Source of the DNA: Gemmataceae bacterium
Lineage (GTDB): Bacteria; Planctomycetota; Planctomycetia; Gemmatales; Gemmataceae
NCBI GenBank assembly: GCA_022842245.1
Contig: JALHPZ010000010.1
Coordinates: 1-64,000, forward strand
DNA length: 64,000 nucleotides
Direction of reading: 5' to 3'
Part shown: positions 9,219 to 18,772 of the stretch, piece by piece
Layout: each line of letters opens with the position of its first letter
How positions within the stretch are numbered: the first letter of the stretch is position 1
Made by a program: the position numbers and the translations under genes
The notes under the pieces: generated by a model
What the model was told of the DNA's origin: nothing
Seen by the model: the letters and a program-made list of their open reading frames with translations, nothing else
The model's database searches: none

Positions 9219-9968
9219 CTATCGTCGAGCGAGCACGGCGGCATGCACTTGCGCGGCTCCGGCCGCCTTTAACACCCGCGCCGCCTCGCTGGCGGTCGCT
9301 CCCGTCGTCATAACATCGTCAACAATCATAATCCGCAGGCCCCGCGCCCGGCACCGGATCGATGCTCGGAACGCCCCCTTAATGTTTTCCCGCCGGGCCG
9401 AAGCCGATTGCGTGTATTGCTTGGGCGTGGGTTTGATTCGCCGCAGCCAACCCTGACCGACGCGGAGACCCAACGCCTGCCCGATGGCGTCGGCCAGGGC
9501 CGCCGACTGGTTGTAGCCCCGCTCGATCCGCCGCACCCAGTGGAGGGGAATCGGGACGATCGCGTCGATCGAAAGTCGATCAAAGCGGTCCCGATCGCGC
9601 GCAACCCAGAGCCGGCCAATCGTCTCCGCGAGGATCTCGCCCGACAGTTGTTTGGCGCGCAGGATCGCATCCCGCAGTTTCCCGTCATACGGTCCGAACC
9701 GGATCACGGATTCAAAATGCAACGATTCTTTCGCGCAGGAGGGGCAACCGTCGGTCGTGTCGACGAACGGACCGATCGTGCCGGCACAGCGGGGGCACGT
9801 CGCGAACGGTTCGTGGGCGAGTTGATTCCGGCAGTCCGGGCAGACCGACAGCGAATCGTTCCGATCGAAACGGCGCTCGCAGAGGAGGCAGTCCGACGGA
9901 TAGATCAACCGGTCCAGACCCGAAAGGATCTGGATCAGGCTTGAGGAAGCTGGCAAAGTGTCAGTCAC
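9219..9968 (-). CDS. ComF family phosphoribosyltransferase-like protein
   Basis: 249 residues with a GTG start at 9968. The N-terminal 90 residues carry four Cys pairs (CLLC, CPDC, CPRC, CPSC) forming the double zinc ribbon of ComF proteins. The C-terminal half is a type I phosphoribosyltransferase fold: PIPLHWVRRIERGYNQSAAL, and the PRPP loop IMIVDDVMTTGAT. ComF proteins are linked to DNA uptake in some bacteria, but in organisms without a full competence operon the role is unclear. The gene starts 12 nt after the histidine kinase stop, so they are likely co-transcribed. Family assignment is secure, function is not. Confidence 0.92.
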   Translation of the reverse strand: MTDTLPASSSLIQILSGLDRLIYPSDCLLCERRFDRNDSLSVCPDCRNQLAHEPFATCPRCAGTIGPFVDTTDGCPSCAKESLHFESVIRFGPYDGKLRDAILRAKQLSGEILAETIGRLWVARDRDRFDRLSIDAIVPIPLHWVRRIERGYNQSAALADAIGQALGLRVGQGWLRRIKPTPKQYTQSASARRENIKGAFRASIRCRARGLRIMIVDDVMTTGATASEAARVLKAAGAAQVHAAVLARR

Positions 9969-9980
9969 GGGTGCGGAGGA

Positions 9981-11477
9981 TCAGGCGGGAATACGGATGG
10001 TGGGGGCCATCGGCTGGGTGGCGGGGAAGTCGAGGACGAACCGTGTCGGTCCGCCCGTATCGCGGTGGAAGCGGAGATCGCCGCCGTTGATGGACGTCAG
10101 GCGCCAGGCGGTCGACAGACCCAGCCCGCGCCCGCGCCCGGCGGTTCGGCCGGAGTAGAATGGATCGAACAGATGCGGCACGGCCTCGTCCCGCGGGCCG
10201 GGGCCGTCGTCCTCGATTGCGATCCGGACCGTGCCCCGATCCTCCGACGTCGCGATTCGGACCTGTCCACCGTCCGGGGTGGCCTCGACCGCGTTTCGAA
10301 TCAGGTTGCGAAGGATTTTTCGGAACTGGACCGCGTCGCATTCGATCCGGCAGGTCGAGTCCGGCGCGGCCGACACAAGCGTGACGCCGCGCTCGCCGGC
10401 AACCGATTCCAGTTCTTCGATGGTGTCGGCGATCGCTTCGGTGGGGTCGAGCGCGACGCGACCGGGCGTCGCCGGACGCGCGAATAACATCAACTCCCGG
10501 ACGATATCGCTGATCCGTTCCGTCTGACGAAGCACCGCCTCGTACACCTTGGCCCGTTCCGCGTCCTCTTCGGTCTTGCGCAGTCGCTGAACATGCCCGG
10601 AGATGATCGCGAGGGGGTTGTTGATCTCGTGTCCGGCCCCGGCGGCCAACTCCGCCAGTCCGGCCAGCTTGGCATCGCGAACGGCGATTTCGAAATCGTC
10701 GCGAACCTCCGCCAGCAATTCGTGCAGGCGATCCGACTCGGCTTCGGCGGCCCGAAGACGATGCTCGTTCGCCGCACGTCGCCCACGAGCCGCGCTGCGC
10801 AACAACGCCGAAAGCAACCGAACCGAGTGCGGATCTTCGCCACTGGAGGGGATCTCCGCCGCGATTTCCTTCGGAGCGATCTCCCGCAGCATGCGTGCCA
10901 GTTCCGGGTCGGCTCCCATTCGAACGGAATCGGCCAGGGGCAAACGCACGGAGGATAGCGTGGCCGCGACCCAGACCGGAAGCCGCCACCGGTGCGCCAG
11001 ACGCCGGGTCACGCGGTCGGCGCCCTCGTGGTTGCCGGTGGGCGCGACGGCGGCCAGGGCCAATTCTCCGAGATTCGAAACGGTCGCGATCGCCGCCGCC
11101 GCATCGGGCGGGCAGAGGCCCGTTTCCATCGCGTAGGCTCGAGCGGCCATCGCCAGCGAGCGGGATCGGCGCAGTCCATCGCGGATGGATTCGCGAGCCG
11201 GATTCAGCCAGTAGGGAATCGGGGATTCGAGGAACCGAGCCGCCGCTTCGGCCACGACGGAATCGCCGAGCATGCGAAACGAGAATGTTTCCGGCGTGGA
11301 ACTGGGTCGGACGAATCGCAGGGCGAGCAGGACGAAGGCCGGATCGCGGGAAAGCTCATCGACGGGCAGCGGATCGACGGCGAGCCTCTCGAGCGCGGCG
11401 GCGGACGGGCAGAGCCACGGCAATCCCGCCGCGATCTCCACGACCGACTCCGGGTTGTGCCGTCGCGATCCATCCAT
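9981..11477 (-). CDS. HDOD-like sensor histidine kinase
   Basis: 498 residues from the ATG at 11477; a GTG four codons upstream is the alternative start. The N-terminal 220 residues resemble an HDOD domain (helical, with GDSVVAEAAARFLESPIPYWL). A short coiled coil follows, then the kinase core: H-box GHEINNPLA with the phospho-accepting His near 283, N-box NLIRNAVEAT, G1 box DDGPGP, and G2 box GRGRGLGLS. There is no transmembrane segment, so it should be a soluble sensor. The HTH-receiver regulator lies directly upstream, 78 nt away on the same strand, and is a plausible partner. The downstream ComF gene is probably in the same transcript. Confidence 0.88.
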   Translation of the reverse strand: MDGSRRHNPESVVEIAAGLPWLCPSAAALERLAVDPLPVDELSRDPAFVLLALRFVRPSSTPETFSFRMLGDSVVAEAAARFLESPIPYWLNPARESIRDGLRRSRSLAMAARAYAMETGLCPPDAAAAIATVSNLGELALAAVAPTGNHEGADRVTRRLAHRWRLPVWVAATLSSVRLPLADSVRMGADPELARMLREIAPKEIAAEIPSSGEDPHSVRLLSALLRSAARGRRAANEHRLRAAEAESDRLHELLAEVRDDFEIAVRDAKLAGLAELAAGAGHEINNPLAIISGHVQRLRKTEEDAERAKVYEAVLRQTERISDIVRELMLFARPATPGRVALDPTEAIADTIEELESVAGERGVTLVSAAPDSTCRIECDAVQFRKILRNLIRNAVEATPDGGQVRIATSEDRGTVRIAIEDDGPGPRDEAVPHLFDPFYSGRTAGRGRGLGLSTAWRLTSINGGDLRFHRDTGGPTRFVLDFPATQPMAPTIRIPA

Positions 11478-11555
11478 GGGACGAAGCACTCGAAATCCAA
11501 CCCGCCCCCGCCGGCCATCGCCCGGCGCGGGGTACGGGTCGAAAATGGAAACAAA

Positions 11556-12137
11556 TCAAGCCGCCGCGGGAACTTCCATGTCGAGCTGCATGCACATGCG
11601 CTCGATGAGCACGTCGACGTCGAACGGCTTCTGCACGAAGTCGTCCGCCCCGGCGAGCTTCAGCTCCTGGATGCGGTCTTCCATCACTTCGCCGCTGATG
11701 CAGATGATGCGGACCTCTTCGAGGTTCTGGTCGGCCCGCACGCGGTGGCAGACTTCCTTGCCGTTGATGTCCGGCAGGTTCACGTCCAGCACGATCAGGT
11801 CGGGGCGGTATTCCTTGACCATCATGCCGGCGTCGAATCCGTTGGCGGCGACCTTGATCTCGAACCGGCCGTCGTCCAGCAGGCCGGCGGTGATGATCTC
11901 GACGATTTCCGGTTCGTCGTCCACCACCAGCACCTTGCGCTTGCCGCTCTCGAGCGCGTCGGTCGGGATCTGGTTGTCCTTCATGAACTTGTACAGGGCT
12001 TCGCGCGGGATCCGCCGGAACTTCGAGCCGGGGACCCGGAAACCCTTGAGCTGACCGTTGTCGAAGCAGCGGATGATCGTCTGCTGGCTGACCTTGCAGA
12101 CCTTGGCCGCCTCGCCCGTTGTGAACACCGTTTTCAT
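11556..12137 (-). CDS. Response regulator with N-terminal excisionase/MerR-type HTH
   Basis: 193 residues from the ATG at 12137. Residues 1-50 are a BldC/excisionase-like winged helix (TTGEAAKVCKVSQQTIIRCF, then KGFRVPGSKFRRIP). Residues 67-190 are a receiver domain: acidic pocket VVDDEPE, phospho-acceptor Asp118 in LIVLDVNLPD, Ser148, and Lys170 in FVQKPF. The order HTH then receiver is the reverse of most response regulators. The likely role is a DNA-binding output controlled by the downstream histidine kinase. A good sigma70-type promoter lies at 12372-12399, giving a leader of about 230 nt. Confidence 0.92.
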   Translation of the reverse strand: MKTVFTTGEAAKVCKVSQQTIIRCFDNGQLKGFRVPGSKFRRIPREALYKFMKDNQIPTDALESGKRKVLVVDDEPEIVEIITAGLLDDGRFEIKVAANGFDAGMMVKEYRPDLIVLDVNLPDINGKEVCHRVRADQNLEEVRIICISGEVMEDRIQELKLAGADDFVQKPFDVDVLIERMCMQLDMEVPAAA

Positions 12138-12746
12138 GCGTCGTCCACCCTGCCGGCATCCGCCGGCGTGCCTGGTGAAGATTCGATCGACCCACCCAAC
12201 ACGAGTTGGCGAGCGAACCCGAGAACCATCCGTGTCAAACGACCGTCGGTCTCGCAACCGTTCGAGCAAACGAACGGCTGCCCAGTGGGAACCCAAGGCT
12301 CGGTTGATCGGAAACCGAGAGTTTGACCAAGAAGAGCAAGATGGAGAATCTCGCCCGGTCAACTCGGAGGGAATATAACCGGCAATCCTTGCCTGTCAAC
12401 GCGACTCGACGCCGTCAACTCGCCTTAACTGCTTTTCGGAACCGTACTTGGAACGTACAACCCCGAACGATTGCCCGAAATACCCCGGCTCGGCATTCTT
12501 CTCAAACGTACCTATCGTCCCCCTTTGTCCAGTTTCCGCAGTGCTCCTGAACCTGTTCTAGACCGCGAACGAAGTTCGTCCACCTAATTGGTAAAGTCGG
12601 CATATCCTGCCAAAATTGCCAAACCGGGTAAACGAAAAAATCCGCAATCTCCTCCAGATTTCAGAACCTGTCGGACGGACCGACAATCGCCGGTGAACCG
12701 CCTGTTCCCGGCGGCTTACCCAAGCGACGGCGGGGCATATAACCAC
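12138..12746. other. 609-bp gene-free interval between mnmG and the response regulator
   Basis: No convincing coding frame on either strand. It holds the response-regulator promoter (12372-12399), a 5-3-5 palindrome CGAACGAAGTTCG near 12566, and a weak 6-bp hairpin at 12669-12685 downstream of mnmG without a T-tract. The stretch 12580-12660 is visibly more A/T-rich than its surroundings. A small RNA cannot be excluded, but nothing specific supports one. Confidence 0.5.
12372..12399 (-). promoter_or_regulatory. Sigma70-type promoter for the response regulator
   Basis: On the minus strand a perfect -35 TTGACA (12399-12394), a 16-bp spacer and -10 TATATT (12377-12372) point towards the regulator at 12137. 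The expected start of transcription is near 12365. Prediction from consensus only. Confidence 0.6.
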
Positions 12747-14603
12747 TCATTCCAAATAAAACAACAGCACTGCCAGGTCCGCCGGGGTGATGCCACTCAC
12801 GCGGCTTGCTTGACCGATGTTGACGGGGCGAATCCGGTTCAGCTTCTCACGGGCCTCGACGCGCAGTTGCGGCACGGCACTGAAATCAAATGTCTCCGGT
12901 ATCTTTCGGTTCTCCAACTTGCGGAATCGCTCCACCTCGTTATTTTGTCGATCGATGTAACCGCTGTACTTGGCCTCCAGCACGACCTGTTCCACCACCT
13001 CCGGTTGGTTCTCCCAGCTTCGCAACGCCGGGACTCGCGCGCACAGTTGCTCCCAGCTCACTTCGGTTCGTCGCAGCCAGGTCGCGAGGTTGTCGCCGTC
13101 GGACTTGCGCGACTTCAGGAATTCTTGCAACTCCGCGATCCCCCGCTCCTTCGCCTGCAAGCGTTCCCACGCCGTGTCCCCCACGCTGCCGATCTTGCGC
13201 CCGAGCGGCGTCAGCCGGCGGTCGGCGTTGTCGTGGCGCAGCACCAGCCGGTACTCCGCGCGCGAGGTGAACATGCGGTACGGTTCGTCCACGCCCTTCG
13301 TCACGAGGTCGTCGATCAGCACGCCGATGTACGCCTGACTCCGATCCAGAACGAGTGGCGGCTCCCCCTTCACCTTGAGCGCCGCGTTCAGCCCCGCCAT
13401 CAGCCCCTGCGCGGCAGCCTCTTCGTAGCCCGTGGTGCCGTTGATCTGCCCGGCGAAGTAAAGCCCGGCGACCGGCTTGGTTTCGAGCGTCGGGTGAAGT
13501 TGCGTCGGCGGGGCGTAGTCGTACTCGACGGCGTAGCCCCACCGCATCACCTCCGCGTTCTCCAGACCGGGGATGAGTCGGAGCATCGCCTGCTGCACGT
13601 CCTTCGGCAGACTGGTGCTGATGCCGTTGCAGTAGTACTCTTTCGTGTTCAGGCCTTCCGGCTCGAGGAAGATCTGGTGCGAGTTCTTCTCGGCGAACCG
13701 CACGACCTTGTCCTCGATGCTCGGGCAGTAGCGCGGGCCGGAGGATTTGATCTGCCCGCAGTACATGGGCGCCCGGTGCAGGTTCGCGCGGATCAGTTCG
13801 TGGACCTTTTCGTTCGTCTCGGTGATGTGGCAGATCATCTGCGGAACGGTGATGCGCTCGGTACCGAAGCTGAACGGGCGCGGCATCGAATCGCCGGCGG
13901 ACTCGGCGAGGCCTCGGAAGTCGATGGTGCGGCCATTCAATCGGCAGGGCGTGCCGGTCTTGAATCGCGCCAGCTCGAACCCCGCCGCCGCGAGACTGTC
14001 GCTCATCGCCTCGGCGGAGGTGTCCCCGGCGCGGCCACCGGTGGTCTTCGCCTCCCCGGTGTGCATGAGCGCTTTGAGGAAGGTCCCCGTCGTGAGGATG
14101 ACGGCCGGCGCGAGATAATGCGTATCCCCCCTCGCCACGACACCTCGAATGCGGAACGCGGATCCTTGGTTTTCCACTCCGCACTCCGCACTCCGCACTC
14201 CACACTTTTCCAATAGGAGACCTTCAACGAGTTCCTGTCGCAACGTCAGGTTCGCCTGCTCCTCGACCCAGCGCTTCATCGTGAACTGGTAGAGTTTCTT
14301 GTCGCACTGCGCCCGGGGCGAATGCATCGCCGGGCCTTTCGAGGCATTGAGCATCTTGAACATGATGCCCGATTCGTCGGTGCAGCGGCCCATGACGCCG
14401 CCGAGGGCGTCGATCTCACGGACGATCTGCCCCTTGGCGACACCACCAATGGCCGGGTTGCAGCTCATCTGCCCGACGGCGTCGGCGTTCATGGTCAGCA
14501 GACAGGTGCGCAGGCCGAGGCGTGCCCCGGCCATCGCGGCCTCAGTGCCGGCGTGCCCCGCCCCGACGACAAGGAGATCGAACTGGAAGGTAAGATTGCT
14601 CAT
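12747..14603 (-). CDS. mnmG: tRNA uridine-5-carboxymethylaminomethyl modification enzyme MnmG
   Basis: 618 residues. With MnmE it installs the 5-(carboxymethyl)aminomethyl group on wobble U34 of certain tRNAs, using FAD. Visible features: Rossmann motif [12 protein letters not shown] at the N-terminus, [38 protein letters not shown], and RAEYRL. Residues about 133-150 form an insertion with the repeat [10 protein letters not shown] that has no counterpart in MnmG as I know it; it is encoded by a heptamer tandem repeat (14175-14201). The reading frame is intact across it. Start ATG at 14603, with TAAAAT at 14630-14625 as a possible -10. MnmE is not in this window. Confidence 0.96.
   Translation of the reverse strand: MSNLTFQFDLLVVGAGHAGTEAAMAGARLGLRTCLLTMNADAVGQMSCNPAIGGVAKGQIVREIDALGGVMGRCTDESGIMFKMLNASKGPAMHSPRAQCDKKLYQFTMKRWVEEQANLTLRQELVEGLLLEKCGVRSAECGVENQGSAFRIRGVVARGDTHYLAPAVILTTGTFLKALMHTGEAKTTGGRAGDTSAEAMSDSLAAAGFELARFKTGTPCRLNGRTIDFRGLAESAGDSMPRPFSFGTERITVPQMICHITETNEKVHELIRANLHRAPMYCGQIKSSGPRYCPSIEDKVVRFAEKNSHQIFLEPEGLNTKEYYCNGISTSLPKDVQQAMLRLIPGLENAEVMRWGYAVEYDYAPPTQLHPTLETKPVAGLYFAGQINGTTGYEEAAAQGLMAGLNAALKVKGEPPLVLDRSQAYIGVLIDDLVTKGVDEPYRMFTSRAEYRLVLRHDNADRRLTPLGRKIGSVGDTAWERLQAKERGIAELQEFLKSRKSDGDNLATWLRRTEVSWEQLCARVPALRSWENQPEVVEQVVLEAKYSGYIDRQNNEVERFRKLENRKIPETFDFSAVPQLRVEAREKLNRIRPVNIGQASRVSGITPADLAVLLFYLE
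14175..14201. repeat. Heptamer tandem repeat (CACTCCG) inside mnmG
   Basis: Nearly four copies of CACTCCG on the plus strand (GGAGTGC on the coding strand), with degenerate related sequence to about 14154. It lies in frame within mnmG and adds roughly 16-18 residues at a turn between two strands. From memory, the same heptamer series occurs dispersed in planctomycete and verrucomicrobial genomes; that needs checking. Confidence 0.85.
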
Positions 14604-14649
14604 GGGTTGTCTCGGAACTAAACGATTTTATCCCGACGATTCCACAAAA

Positions 14650-14678
14650 AAGAAGCCCCCGGACGAACGTCCGGGGGC
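14650..14678 (-). terminator. Intrinsic terminator after the Gfo/Idh oxidoreductase gene
   Basis: Inverted repeat GCCCCCGGACG (14655-14665) and its complement (14668-14678), effectively a 9-bp stem with a small loop. On the minus strand it is followed by TTCTTTTTT. It lies 21 nt past the stop at 14700 and separates that gene from mnmG. Confidence 0.9.
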
Positions 14679-14699
14679 ATTGAGAAGCTCAAAAAACAA

Positions 14700-16121
14700 T
14701 TATACCGGCAGCTTCCACGGCTTGCGGTATTCACGGCCGATCATCGCGTTCGCGTCGGCTTCGCCGAACTTGTGCGACTTCGGGTCCCACGTCAGCTTCT
14801 TGCCGACGCCAAGACGCAGGGCGATCGTGCCGACATGGCAGACGATGACGGAACCGCCGCCGACCGTCACGTCGCAGATCGGCGCCTTGCGGCTGCCGAC
14901 GCACTCGATGAAATTTCCCATGTGGTTGGTCGGACGCGACGGGTACAGCGGCTCGGCGTCGATCTTTTCGGTCAACAGGGCCTGGCTGCTGGCGGCGATC
15001 TGACCACGGCTGACGAAGACCTTGCCAGTCTCACCGATCACCAGCACGCCGTTCTCCGCCTTGCCGACCTTCTTCGGCTTGCCGTCGGCGAGGACGAGGT
15101 CGGCCTCGCTGCCGTCATGCGACAGAGCATAAACTTCCGCACCGTTCGCGTAGGTGTACTTCACCTTGAATTGCTCGTGGCAGTTGTAGCCGTCGCCCGA
15201 CTTCAGCGGCGGCGTTGCCGACACGCACTCGGCCGCGACCGGACCGCTGCCGTCCATGCCGAGGCACCACTGCGCGATGTCGATATGGTGCGCGCCCCAG
15301 TCGGTCATCTTGCCGCCGCTGTATTCGTACCACCAGCGGAACTCGTAGTGGCAGTTGGTCATTTTGCCATCCTTGCTGATGCGGTAAGGCACCTTCGGCG
15401 CCGGCCCGAGCCAGGTGTCCCAGTCGAGTTCCCGGGGCGGCGCGGCTTCCGGAATCGGACCGCTCTGCGGGTTCCCGTTGATGCGGCACTCGATGGACTT
15501 CACCTTGCCGATCTTTCCGGCCCGCACGATCTCGGCGGCAAGGCGGAACATACCCCGCATCTCCGAGCGCTGCTGGCTGCCGGTCTGGAGTACGCGGCCG
15601 GTCTCCTTCACCACCTTCTGGAGAAGGAGCGATTCATCGATGGTGAGGGTCAGCGGCTTCTCGCAGTAGACGTCCTTGCCGGAGCGGAGCGCCTCGACCG
15701 CCACGAGCGTGTGCCAGTGGTCCGGCGTGGCGACGACGACGACGTCGACGTCCTTCGAGTGGCAAACCTTGAGGTAGTCGTGCGTGGCCTTCGGCTCGAA
15801 ACCGTCGCGGGACAGCATGTTCGCGGCGCTACCGAGGTGGCGGCTATCGACATCGCAGACATAGGTGCATTCGACCTGTTCACGGAACCGTTTCGCTTCG
15901 TTGTAGAGGGCGCGGGCGCGGCTCGACGGGCTACCGATGCCGACGAAGCCGAAACGGAGCTTGCTGTTGGCGTCGGCTCGCTTGGCGGCGGCGGCGGAGT
16001 TGGCGGTGTCGGCGGCGACGACCTCGCGAGCGTACCAGAGCGGCAGGCCGGCGGCAGTGAGGGAAGCGACGGACGCGGTTGCAAAGCCGCGCCGGGAGAG
16101 CGTACCACGATGGAAGAGCAT
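14700..16121 (-). CDS. Tat-exported Gfo/Idh/MocA family oxidoreductase
   Basis: 473 residues from the ATG at 16121. The N-terminus has a twin-arginine signal (SRRGFATAS followed by a hydrophobic stretch), so the protein should be folded and exported with its NAD(P). The Rossmann part starts at about residue 55 (LRFGFVGIG). VVVATPDHWH and DVYCEKPLT are the usual cofactor and catalytic-Lys motifs, and WGAHHIDIAQW belongs to the C-terminal substrate domain. This is the type expanded in planctomycetes and linked with sugar or glycan turnover; the exact substrate is unknown. A terminator follows. Confidence 0.93.
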   Translation of the reverse strand: MLFHRGTLSRRGFATASVASLTAAGLPLWYAREVVAADTANSAAAAKRADANSKLRFGFVGIGSPSSRARALYNEAKRFREQVECTYVCDVDSRHLGSAANMLSRDGFEPKATHDYLKVCHSKDVDVVVVATPDHWHTLVAVEALRSGKDVYCEKPLTLTIDESLLLQKVVKETGRVLQTGSQQRSEMRGMFRLAAEIVRAGKIGKVKSIECRINGNPQSGPIPEAAPPRELDWDTWLGPAPKVPYRISKDGKMTNCHYEFRWWYEYSGGKMTDWGAHHIDIAQWCLGMDGSGPVAAECVSATPPLKSGDGYNCHEQFKVKYTYANGAEVYALSHDGSEADLVLADGKPKKVGKAENGVLVIGETGKVFVSRGQIAASSQALLTEKIDAEPLYPSRPTNHMGNFIECVGSRKAPICDVTVGGGSVIVCHVGTIALRLGVGKKLTWDPKSHKFGEADANAMIGREYRKPWKLPV

Positions 16122-16182
16122 GGGGAGAACCTCGCAGGAAAGGAGACGAGTGCGCGCTATGATACGCCGAAATCGGAGGCCG

Positions 16183-17328
16183 TCATTGGTCCTTCCGCAG
16201 TTCCGTGAGAAGAGTTTTCGCTTCGGGCGATGCGGGATCGAAGGGCGTTTTGAGCGTGGTCCATTCGTCATCGCCGGCGAATTCCACCGTGTCGCCGGGA
16301 ACGCGGGCGCGCAGGCCGTCGCGGATTCGGCTCGTCGTTGCGGCATCGGCGGCGCGGATCGCCAGGCGCAGCTCCGGTTCGTTTTCGATCGCCAGCCCGG
16401 CGGCGGCGGCGCGGATCGGTTTCAGAAGGGTAACGCGGTCCTTCCACGCTGGTGCCAGAGCGAGCGCCTTCAAGAGGGGTTTGTCGGTCCATGCGGCGGA
16501 ATCGGTGGCAAGCCAAGCGAACGACGCCGGGCTGAGGCGCGCCATCATCGCGTCGCGGAGTTCCTTCGGCAGGTGCCCGCCGCCGGGCGCGTGCGGCTTC
16601 TCGAGGAACGCGAGATCGCTTTCGCCAAGGCCGATCAGGTACGTCTTGTCGTCAACCGGAGCCAGTAAAAGGTTGTTCGCGATCGAGTAGACCGTGCGCC
16701 CGCCCTTCGACTGTTGGCTGTTCTTCTCAGCCCGCAATGCCGACAGGAATTTCGCTTCGTCGGCGACGGGACGTACGAGTTTCAGGCATCCGGCGAGGCC
16801 GGGGATTGGCGAGTCGGAGTTGATCGCGAAACCGACGACGAGATGGTCGATCTGATCGAGCGTCACGCCGGCTTTCGATAGCGATTCGAAGACCGTTTCG
16901 GGAATACCGGAATCGATGAGGAATTTCTTCGGGTCGACCTTCTTCTGCGCCGCATACGCCAGCAGCGGCATCGGCTGGATCGCAGCGACGATGTTCGTCT
17001 TCGGCGGCAGGTACGCCAGCCCCGAAAGGCCGAGCGGCGACACGACGACCGGCAGTTTGTCAGGTCCCGGCTTAGGCCTGGCTTCCCACGGGCGCACGAT
17101 CGCGAGGCCGACGACGAGGATGACGGCCGCGAGGCCGAAGGAAAGCGCCATCGCGGCGCGGGAATGCAGGAAGCCGGCGGGGCGAACGACCGGCATCGGA
17201 GCCGAAACGGTCTCGTCCGGCAGGTGTTCGGCGATGGCCGGATCGAACGCTTCCCCGCAGCGCGGGCAGACGATCCGCTCCGCGGCGTCTACGACGGCGT
17301 TGCAATGCGGGCAGGCGACGCGCGGCAT
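16183..17328 (-). CDS. Zinc-ribbon, single-pass membrane hypothetical protein
   Basis: 381 residues from the ATG at 17328. The start overlaps the lpdA stop by one base (TGATG), so translation is probably coupled. Residues 6-9 and 21-24 are Cys pairs of a small zinc ribbon (CPHC, CPRC). A transmembrane helix follows near 58-80. The remaining 300 residues are a presumed extracytoplasmic domain with alternating strands and helices and no motif I recognise. It includes LPPKTNIVAAIQPMPLLAYA and a GLGESDLAFLEKPHAP stretch, resembling planctomycete proteins of unknown function that estimate model-like quantities. No function is assigned. Confidence 0.8.
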   Translation of the reverse strand: MPRVACPHCNAVVDAAERIVCPRCGEAFDPAIAEHLPDETVSAPMPVVRPAGFLHSRAAMALSFGLAAVILVVGLAIVRPWEARPKPGPDKLPVVVSPLGLSGLAYLPPKTNIVAAIQPMPLLAYAAQKKVDPKKFLIDSGIPETVFESLSKAGVTLDQIDHLVVGFAINSDSPIPGLAGCLKLVRPVADEAKFLSALRAEKNSQQSKGGRTVYSIANNLLLAPVDDKTYLIGLGESDLAFLEKPHAPGGGHLPKELRDAMMARLSPASFAWLATDSAAWTDKPLLKALALAPAWKDRVTLLKPIRAAAAGLAIENEPELRLAIRAADAATTSRIRDGLRARVPGDTVEFAGDDEWTTLKTPFDPASPEAKTLLTELRKDQ

Positions 17329-18752
17329 CAGTGGGCCGCCTTCCGCGGCCGGGCGACGTGGGTCGCGGCGCCGTAGGCCAGTTCGGCACTCTCCATGATC
17401 GTCTCGCTCAGCGTCGGGTGCGGGTGGATGCTCTCCAACACGTCCCGCGCCACCGCGCCCATTTCGATCGCCAACACGCCTTCCGAAATCATCTCCCCTG
17501 CCCCGCCGCCGACGATGCCGACGCCGAGCACGCGCTTGGTTTCCGGATCGACCAGCATTTTCGTCAACCCGTTCGTGAGCTGAAGCGCCACGGCGCGGCC
17601 GCTCGCCGCCCAGGGGAACTTCAACACTTCGTGCGGTACGCCCTTCTCCTGGGCCTCCTTCTCGGAGAGGCCTGCCCAGGCGATTTCCGGATCGGTGAAA
17701 ATGACGGCCGGGATCGCGCGCGGGTTCCACTCGCTCGGTTCGCCGAGGATCGCCTCGACGGCCACGCGCGCCTCCGCCGTCGCCTTGTGCGCCAGACCCG
17801 GCTCCTCGCCGACGTCGCCGATGGCAAAGATGTGCGGCACGTTCGTCCGCCGCTGCCGATCGATCGGGATGAAGCCGCGCTCGTTCGCCTTCACTCCAGC
17901 CTTCTCGAGCGCGAGGTTCGCCGAATTGGGTCTACGGCCAACGGAGACGAGTACGCGGTCGAAGGTGAGTTCCTTCGGCGCCTCGGCCCCGTCGAGCGAC
18001 GCGACGATGCCTTCCGGCGTGGCGCGTACACCCGTCACCTTCGTGCTCGTGTAGATCGCCTCGAATTCCTTGCGGAGCTTCGTTTCCAGCGGCTTCACGA
18101 GGTCGCGGTCCGCCATCGCGATGATCGAATCGAGGAACTCGACCACTGTCACCTTCGACCCGAGCGCCGCGTAGACGCTGCCGATTTCGAGGCCGATGTA
18201 CCCGCCGCCGACGACGAGCAGCTTCTTCGGCACGTCCGGTAGCAATAGGGCACCGGTCGAATCCATGACACGGTCGTCGCCGATGGCGAACATCTTCGGC
18301 ATCGCCGGCAGGCTGCCGCTGGCGATGATGCAATGTTGGAAGCGGATCGTCTTCGGCGTCGGCCCCGTCACGTTCACGGTGTTCGCATCCACGAACTCGG
18401 CGTGGCCCGTGACAACGTCGACCTTGCGCCCCTTGCAGAGCATGCCGATGCCGCCAGTGAGCTTGCCGACGACTTTCGTCTGGACGAAGTTTCGGAGTTT
18501 GTCGAGGTCGAGCTTCGGCTCGCCGAATGAGAGGCCGATCTCGGCGGACTCGTGCGCCTCGCGAATAACCTTGGCGACGTGGAGCAGCGCCTTGGAGGGG
18601 ATGCAGCCGCGATTGAGGCAGACGCCGCCGAGCTTCACGTCTTCGTCGACGAGGACGGTCTTCAGTCCGTGGTCGGACGCGTGGAGGGCGGCGGGGTAGC
18701 CGCCAGGTCCGCCGCCGATTACGAGCACCTGGGTTTCGAGGACTTCCGCCAT
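17328..18752 (-). CDS. lpdA: Dihydrolipoyl dehydrogenase (E3)
   Basis: 474 residues. It reoxidises dihydrolipoamide of 2-oxoacid dehydrogenase complexes or the glycine cleavage system with NAD+. Evidence: FAD motif VIGGGPGGYPAAL, redox-active disulfide in GGVCLNRGCIPSK (Cys45, Cys50), second Rossmann motif LLVVGGGYIGLEIGSVYAAL, FAIGDV, and the C-terminal His-Glu pair in HPHPTLSE. No E1 or E2 genes are nearby. A hairpin just upstream of the ATG separates it from the zinc-ribbon gene at 18824. The membrane protein at 16183 overlaps its stop. Confidence 0.96.
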   Translation of the reverse strand: MAEVLETQVLVIGGGPGGYPAALHASDHGLKTVLVDEDVKLGGVCLNRGCIPSKALLHVAKVIREAHESAEIGLSFGEPKLDLDKLRNFVQTKVVGKLTGGIGMLCKGRKVDVVTGHAEFVDANTVNVTGPTPKTIRFQHCIIASGSLPAMPKMFAIGDDRVMDSTGALLLPDVPKKLLVVGGGYIGLEIGSVYAALGSKVTVVEFLDSIIAMADRDLVKPLETKLRKEFEAIYTSTKVTGVRATPEGIVASLDGAEAPKELTFDRVLVSVGRRPNSANLALEKAGVKANERGFIPIDRQRRTNVPHIFAIGDVGEEPGLAHKATAEARVAVEAILGEPSEWNPRAIPAVIFTDPEIAWAGLSEKEAQEKGVPHEVLKFPWAASGRAVALQLTNGLTKMLVDPETKRVLGVGIVGGGAGEMISEGVLAIEMGAVARDVLESIHPHPTLSETIMESAELAYGAATHVARPRKAAH

Positions 18753-18772
18753 GGCAGGCTCCGGGAATCGAA

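Noticed and set aside
12566..12578. Palindrome CGAACGAAGTTCG as a LexA (SOS) box
   Set aside because: The Gram-positive-type box needs four bases between CGAAC and GTTCG; here there are three, and no SOS gene is adjacent.
12323..12746. Short open frames of 62-75 codons in the 609-bp gap
   Set aside because: No ribosome-binding site, no protein-like composition, and they overlap the predicted promoter or the region after mnmG.
14175..14201. Heptamer repeat as a CRISPR-like or REP array
   Set aside because: Units are seven bases with no spacers and are translated within mnmG.
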